NCBI GenBank assembly: GCA_016781635.1
Contig: JADDPY010000568.1
Coordinates: forward strand, 1-7,608
Source of the DNA: Rubrobacter sp.
Lineage (GTDB): Bacteria > Actinomycetota > Rubrobacteria > Rubrobacterales > Rubrobacteraceae
Direction: 5' to 3'
DNA length: 7,608 nt
This document shows, in pieces, positions 6,487 through 7,608 of this stretch. Below the pieces are notes generated by a model. It saw nothing but the letters and a program-made list of their open reading frames with translations. It made no database searches and was not told the DNA's origin. A program made the translations under genes and the position numbers. Each line of letters starts with the position of its first letter. Within the stretch, counting starts at the first letter, position 1.

Positions 6487-6492
6487 AGTATA
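6487..6492 (-). promoter_or_regulatory. Candidate -10 box of the marR gene (leaderless start)
   Basis: TATACT on the minus strand matches the -10 consensus at five of six positions and ends 6 bases before the marR ATG at 6480. Transcription would start at about the A of the ATG. No clear -35 hexamer is seen; the region upstream is AT-rich and occupied by the palindromes at 6497-6533, so binding there would control this promoter. Confidence 0.6.
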
Positions 6493-6496
6493 GCAG

Positions 6497-6514
6497 TTTT
6501 GATCCCGATTAAAA
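6497..6514. promoter_or_regulatory. Candidate MarR operator 1
   Basis: TTTTGATC-CC-GATTAAAA is an 18-bp inverted repeat with 7 of 8 positions paired. It sits just upstream of the marR -10 box, where a bound dimer would block marR transcription (autoregulation). Size and symmetry fit MarR-family operators. The assignment is inferred from position and symmetry only. Confidence 0.55.
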
Positions 6515-6533
6515 TAATCTTGACATAGATTAT
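6514..6533. promoter_or_regulatory. Candidate MarR operator 2, overlapping the -35 box
   Basis: ATAATCT-TGACAT-AGATTAT is a 20-bp site with perfect 7-bp arms. The TTGACA -35 box of the plus-strand promoter straddles its left arm and centre, so a bound dimer would shut off the DUF6069-PPOX operon. Its centre is 18 bp from the centre of operator 1, and the two sites abut at 6514. Both contain the half-site GATTA/TAATC. Confidence 0.65.
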
Positions 6534-6548
6534 CTCTCTTGATAACGT
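6520..6548 (+). promoter_or_regulatory. Promoter of the DUF6069-PPOX operon
   Basis: A perfect -35 hexamer TTGACA (6520-6525) is followed after 17 bases by TAACGT (6543-6548), a moderate -10 box. Transcription would start near 6555, leaving an untranslated leader of about 30 bases that holds AAGGA (6571-6575), 8 bases before the ATG. TATAGT at 6548-6553 resembles a -10 box better, but its spacing of 22 bases from TTGACA is too long. Confidence 0.65.
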
Positions 6549-6583
6549 ATAGTTGGAAACGAAACCCGGAAAGGACGGGAAAT

Positions 6584-7021
6584 ATGGAGAACGTACAGAA
6601 CTCCCCTATTCATAGCGGGCGCGTTGGCTGGAGCCGACTGGCGTGGGTAGCTCCGCTTACCGCGTTGGCCGCCGCTGCGGCTAATGCCCTGGTCTACCTT
6701 ATTGCGAACGCTATGGGGGCTATCCCATCTGATTTCATCATCCCCGGCCCGGAGACGCCGTTGACCTTGGGCATGGTCGTGGGTACCACCGTCATGCCCG
6801 CGCTTCTGGCTGGCGTCGTCTTTGCCCTTCTGGGGCGGTTCACGCATCGTCCGACAAGGAACTTCGTCGTTCTGTCGGGGGTTTTGCTGGTGCTCTCTTT
6901 CGTCACGCCGTTGACGATCCCCGGGGCGCCGTTTTCGATGGTCCTGGCGATGGAACTGATGCACGTCGTGGCCGCCGTCGTGATCGTGGTCGCGCTGACG
7001 ACGCTGGCGCGGAGGAGGTAG
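6584..7021 (+). CDS. DUF6069-type four-helix membrane protein
   Basis: This 145-residue integral membrane protein of unknown function resembles the actinobacterial DUF6069 family by overall pattern; the match is from memory. Four membrane segments can be drawn at about 18-43, 62-84, 93-111 and 118-141. A polar loop with SDFIIPGPETP lies between the first two, and the positive-inside stretches GRFTHRPTRN and the terminal ARRR suggest both termini are cytoplasmic. The MELMHVVAAVV segment (123-133) in the last helix has a His within the membrane. The start is ATG at 6584, with AAGGA 8 bases upstream; an upstream in-frame ATG at 6539 lies inside the promoter. Third codon positions contain more T than in the trp/acc operon, which may hint at a different history. 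Its last codons supply the ribosome binding site of the next gene. Confidence 0.85.
   Translation: MENVQNSPIHSGRVGWSRLAWVAPLTALAAAAANALVYLIANAMGAIPSDFIIPGPETPLTLGMVVGTTVMPALLAGVVFALLGRFTHRPTRNFVVLSGVLLVLSFVTPLTIPGAPFSMVLAMELMHVVAAVVIVVALTTLARRR
7014..7018 (+). promoter_or_regulatory. Ribosome binding site fixing the GTG start of the PPOX gene
   Basis: GGAGG lies 7 bases before GTG at 7026. It is formed by the Arg codons that end the DUF6069 gene, so the two genes are likely translationally coupled. Confidence 0.8.
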
Positions 7022-7025
7022 ACCG

Positions 7026-7388
7026 GTGGCATCTTTCTCCGAAGCAGAGCTCGGGTACCTGTTGAGCGAGAAGCGATTGGGACGGCTCGCAACCGTGGAC
7101 GACGATGGAATGCCTCACGTGGTGCCTGTCGGTTGGCGCTACAATCCCGAGGAGGGCACGATCGACGTCTCGGGCCGGAACTTCGCCGCCACAAAGAAAT
7201 TCCGCAACGCGCGGTCCAACCCGAAGGCGGCGTTCGTGGTCGACGACGTCCTGCCCCCCTGGCAGCCTCGGTCGGTGATGGTCCAGGGCCGAACCGAGAC
7301 CATCGAAGGGACTGGCACCGGGGAAGGAGCGATGATCCGCATCGCTCCCGAGAAGATAATCTCTTGGGGGCTCGATGCCACCGGGTAA
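7026..7388 (+). CDS. PPOX-fold (pyridoxamine 5'-phosphate oxidase-like), probably F420- or flavin-binding protein
   Basis: This 120-residue split-barrel protein belongs to the PPOX superfamily, whose small actinobacterial members bind F420, FMN or heme-related ligands and carry out reductions. Visible family segments are GRLATVDDDGMPHVVPVGW (19-37), the first strands of the barrel; AATKKFRNARSNPKAAFVVDD (54-74), with KKFR-N-R as probable cofactor phosphate contacts; PPWQPRSVMVQGRTE (77-91); and a C-terminal RIAPEKIISWGLD (105-117). The last fits the subgroup annotated as PPOX-class F420-dependent enzymes. The start is GTG at 7026, set by the GGAGG upstream and giving MASFSEAELGYL. It lies 4 bases after the DUF6069 stop in a MarR-controlled operon, so a role in a redox or detoxification response is possible but inferred. 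Cofactor and substrate cannot be fixed from sequence. Confidence 0.87.
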   Translation: MASFSEAELGYLLSEKRLGRLATVDDDGMPHVVPVGWRYNPEEGTIDVSGRNFAATKKFRNARSNPKAAFVVDDVLPPWQPRSVMVQGRTETIEGTGTGEGAMIRIAPEKIISWGLDATG

Positions 7389-7410
7389 CGAGTCTCCTCG
7401 TTAGAGTTTT
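7386..7410 (+). terminator. Small hairpin at the end of the PPOX gene
   Basis: TAACGAG (7386-7392) and CTCGTTA (7397-7403) form a perfect 7-bp stem with a TCTC loop. TTTT follows at 7407-7410 after three bases. The PPOX stop codon is the start of the stem. This resembles a weak intrinsic terminator for the DUF6069-PPOX operon; a much stronger hairpin follows downstream. Confidence 0.5.
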
Positions 7411-7451
7411 GCAGGATACCTCCAGAGGTTGCTCGACAAGCTTCACCACAG

Positions 7452-7498
7452 AAGATGGGCAGGTTGCGCCCGTCCTCCGGGCGCAACCTGCCCATCTT
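7452..7498. terminator. Perfect 20-bp inverted repeat, probable bidirectional terminator
   Basis: Arms at 7452-7471 and 7479-7498 are perfectly complementary over 20 bp, with a 7-base loop GTCCTCC. The stem is GC-rich inside (GGGCAGGTTGCGCCC on the left arm) and ends in AAGAT/ATCTT, so each strand leaves a short run of T at the stem exit. It lies between the plus-strand PPOX gene (stop 64 bases before) and a minus-strand gene ending at 7515, which fits a terminator serving both. A dispersed palindromic repeat is the alternative. Confidence 0.72.
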
Positions 7499-7514
7499 TA
7501 CCAGGACGGCCTCC

Positions 7515-7608
7515 TCATCGCAGCGGCACTTTATCTCGGATATATCGGCCCTTGCCCGCGAGCAGCTCGAAGCCGCCGGAGCCGCAAGCCCGGGCGGTGT
7601 CGAAAGAG
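7515..7608 (-). CDS. C-terminal fragment of an unidentified protein (5' end outside the window)
   Basis: The minus strand carries an open frame from the right edge to a TGA at 7515-7517. It encodes 30 residues ending FELLAGKGRYIRDKVPLR. Most third codon positions are G or C, as in the neighbouring genes, and a strong hairpin follows 17 bases after the stop, which supports a real gene end. The family is not recognisable from this tail, so no function is given. Confidence 0.55.
   Translation of the reverse strand, partial: SFDTARACGSGGFELLAGKGRYIRDKVPLR

Noticed and set aside
6694..7449. 251-codon minus-strand frame
   Set aside because: It is antisense to both the DUF6069 and PPOX genes, which have proper starts, ribosome binding sites and family features.
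7499..7608. Open plus-strand frame to the right edge
   Set aside because: No start codon or ribosome binding site is seen, the product becomes Arg/Ser/Pro-rich, and the minus-strand frame fits the gene-end hairpin better.

Overview
The window is GC-rich, with a strong preference for G or C in third codon positions, and it lacks obvious mobile elements, rRNA, tRNA or CRISPR. Gene content and style fit a high-GC Actinomycetota, possibly a deep-branching one such as Rubrobacter. The pointers are an actinobacterial-style phosphofructokinase tail, a DUF6069 membrane protein, a PPOX-fold (F420/flavin-type) small protein, and start codons placed directly after -10 boxes as in leaderless transcripts. 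The genus is a guess; the high-GC actinobacterial character is better supported.

Layout, left to right. Positions 1-1128 (+) hold the 3' end of a 6-phosphofructokinase gene, followed 12 bases later by a complete alpha/beta hydrolase with the full set of fluoroacetate/haloacetate dehalogenase active-site residues. Positions 1129-1365 are a convergent junction with a hairpin at the end of the hydrolase, a possible 53-residue minus-strand gene, and two further hairpins. Positions 1366-5879 (-) form one tight operon read right to left: trpF, trpB, trpA, accD, accA. It encodes the last steps of tryptophan synthesis (phosphoribosylanthranilate isomerase and both tryptophan synthase subunits) and both carboxyltransferase subunits of acetyl-CoA carboxylase. 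Most junctions overlap or are very short, so translation is probably coupled; trpE, trpG, trpD and trpC are not in the window.

Positions 5971-6480 (-) encode a MarR-family regulator. It is divergent from a two-gene operon at 6584-7388 (+), a four-helix DUF6069 membrane protein and a small PPOX-fold protein. The roughly 100-base AT-rich space between them contains a consensus-like promoter and two abutting inverted repeats that look like the MarR operators. This regulator / membrane protein / flavin-fold enzyme module is the least characterised part of the window.

Positions 7389-7608 hold a small hairpin after the PPOX gene, a perfect 20-bp inverted repeat that looks like a bidirectional terminator, and the last 30 codons of an unidentified minus-strand gene running off the right edge.

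Points for a second look: accD appears to be coding upstream of its best standard start; trpF and marR both look leaderless; the marR operator is a double palindrome; and the pfkA-type gene lies near accA but faces it, unlike the co-directional accD-accA-pfkA order known from Bacillus.
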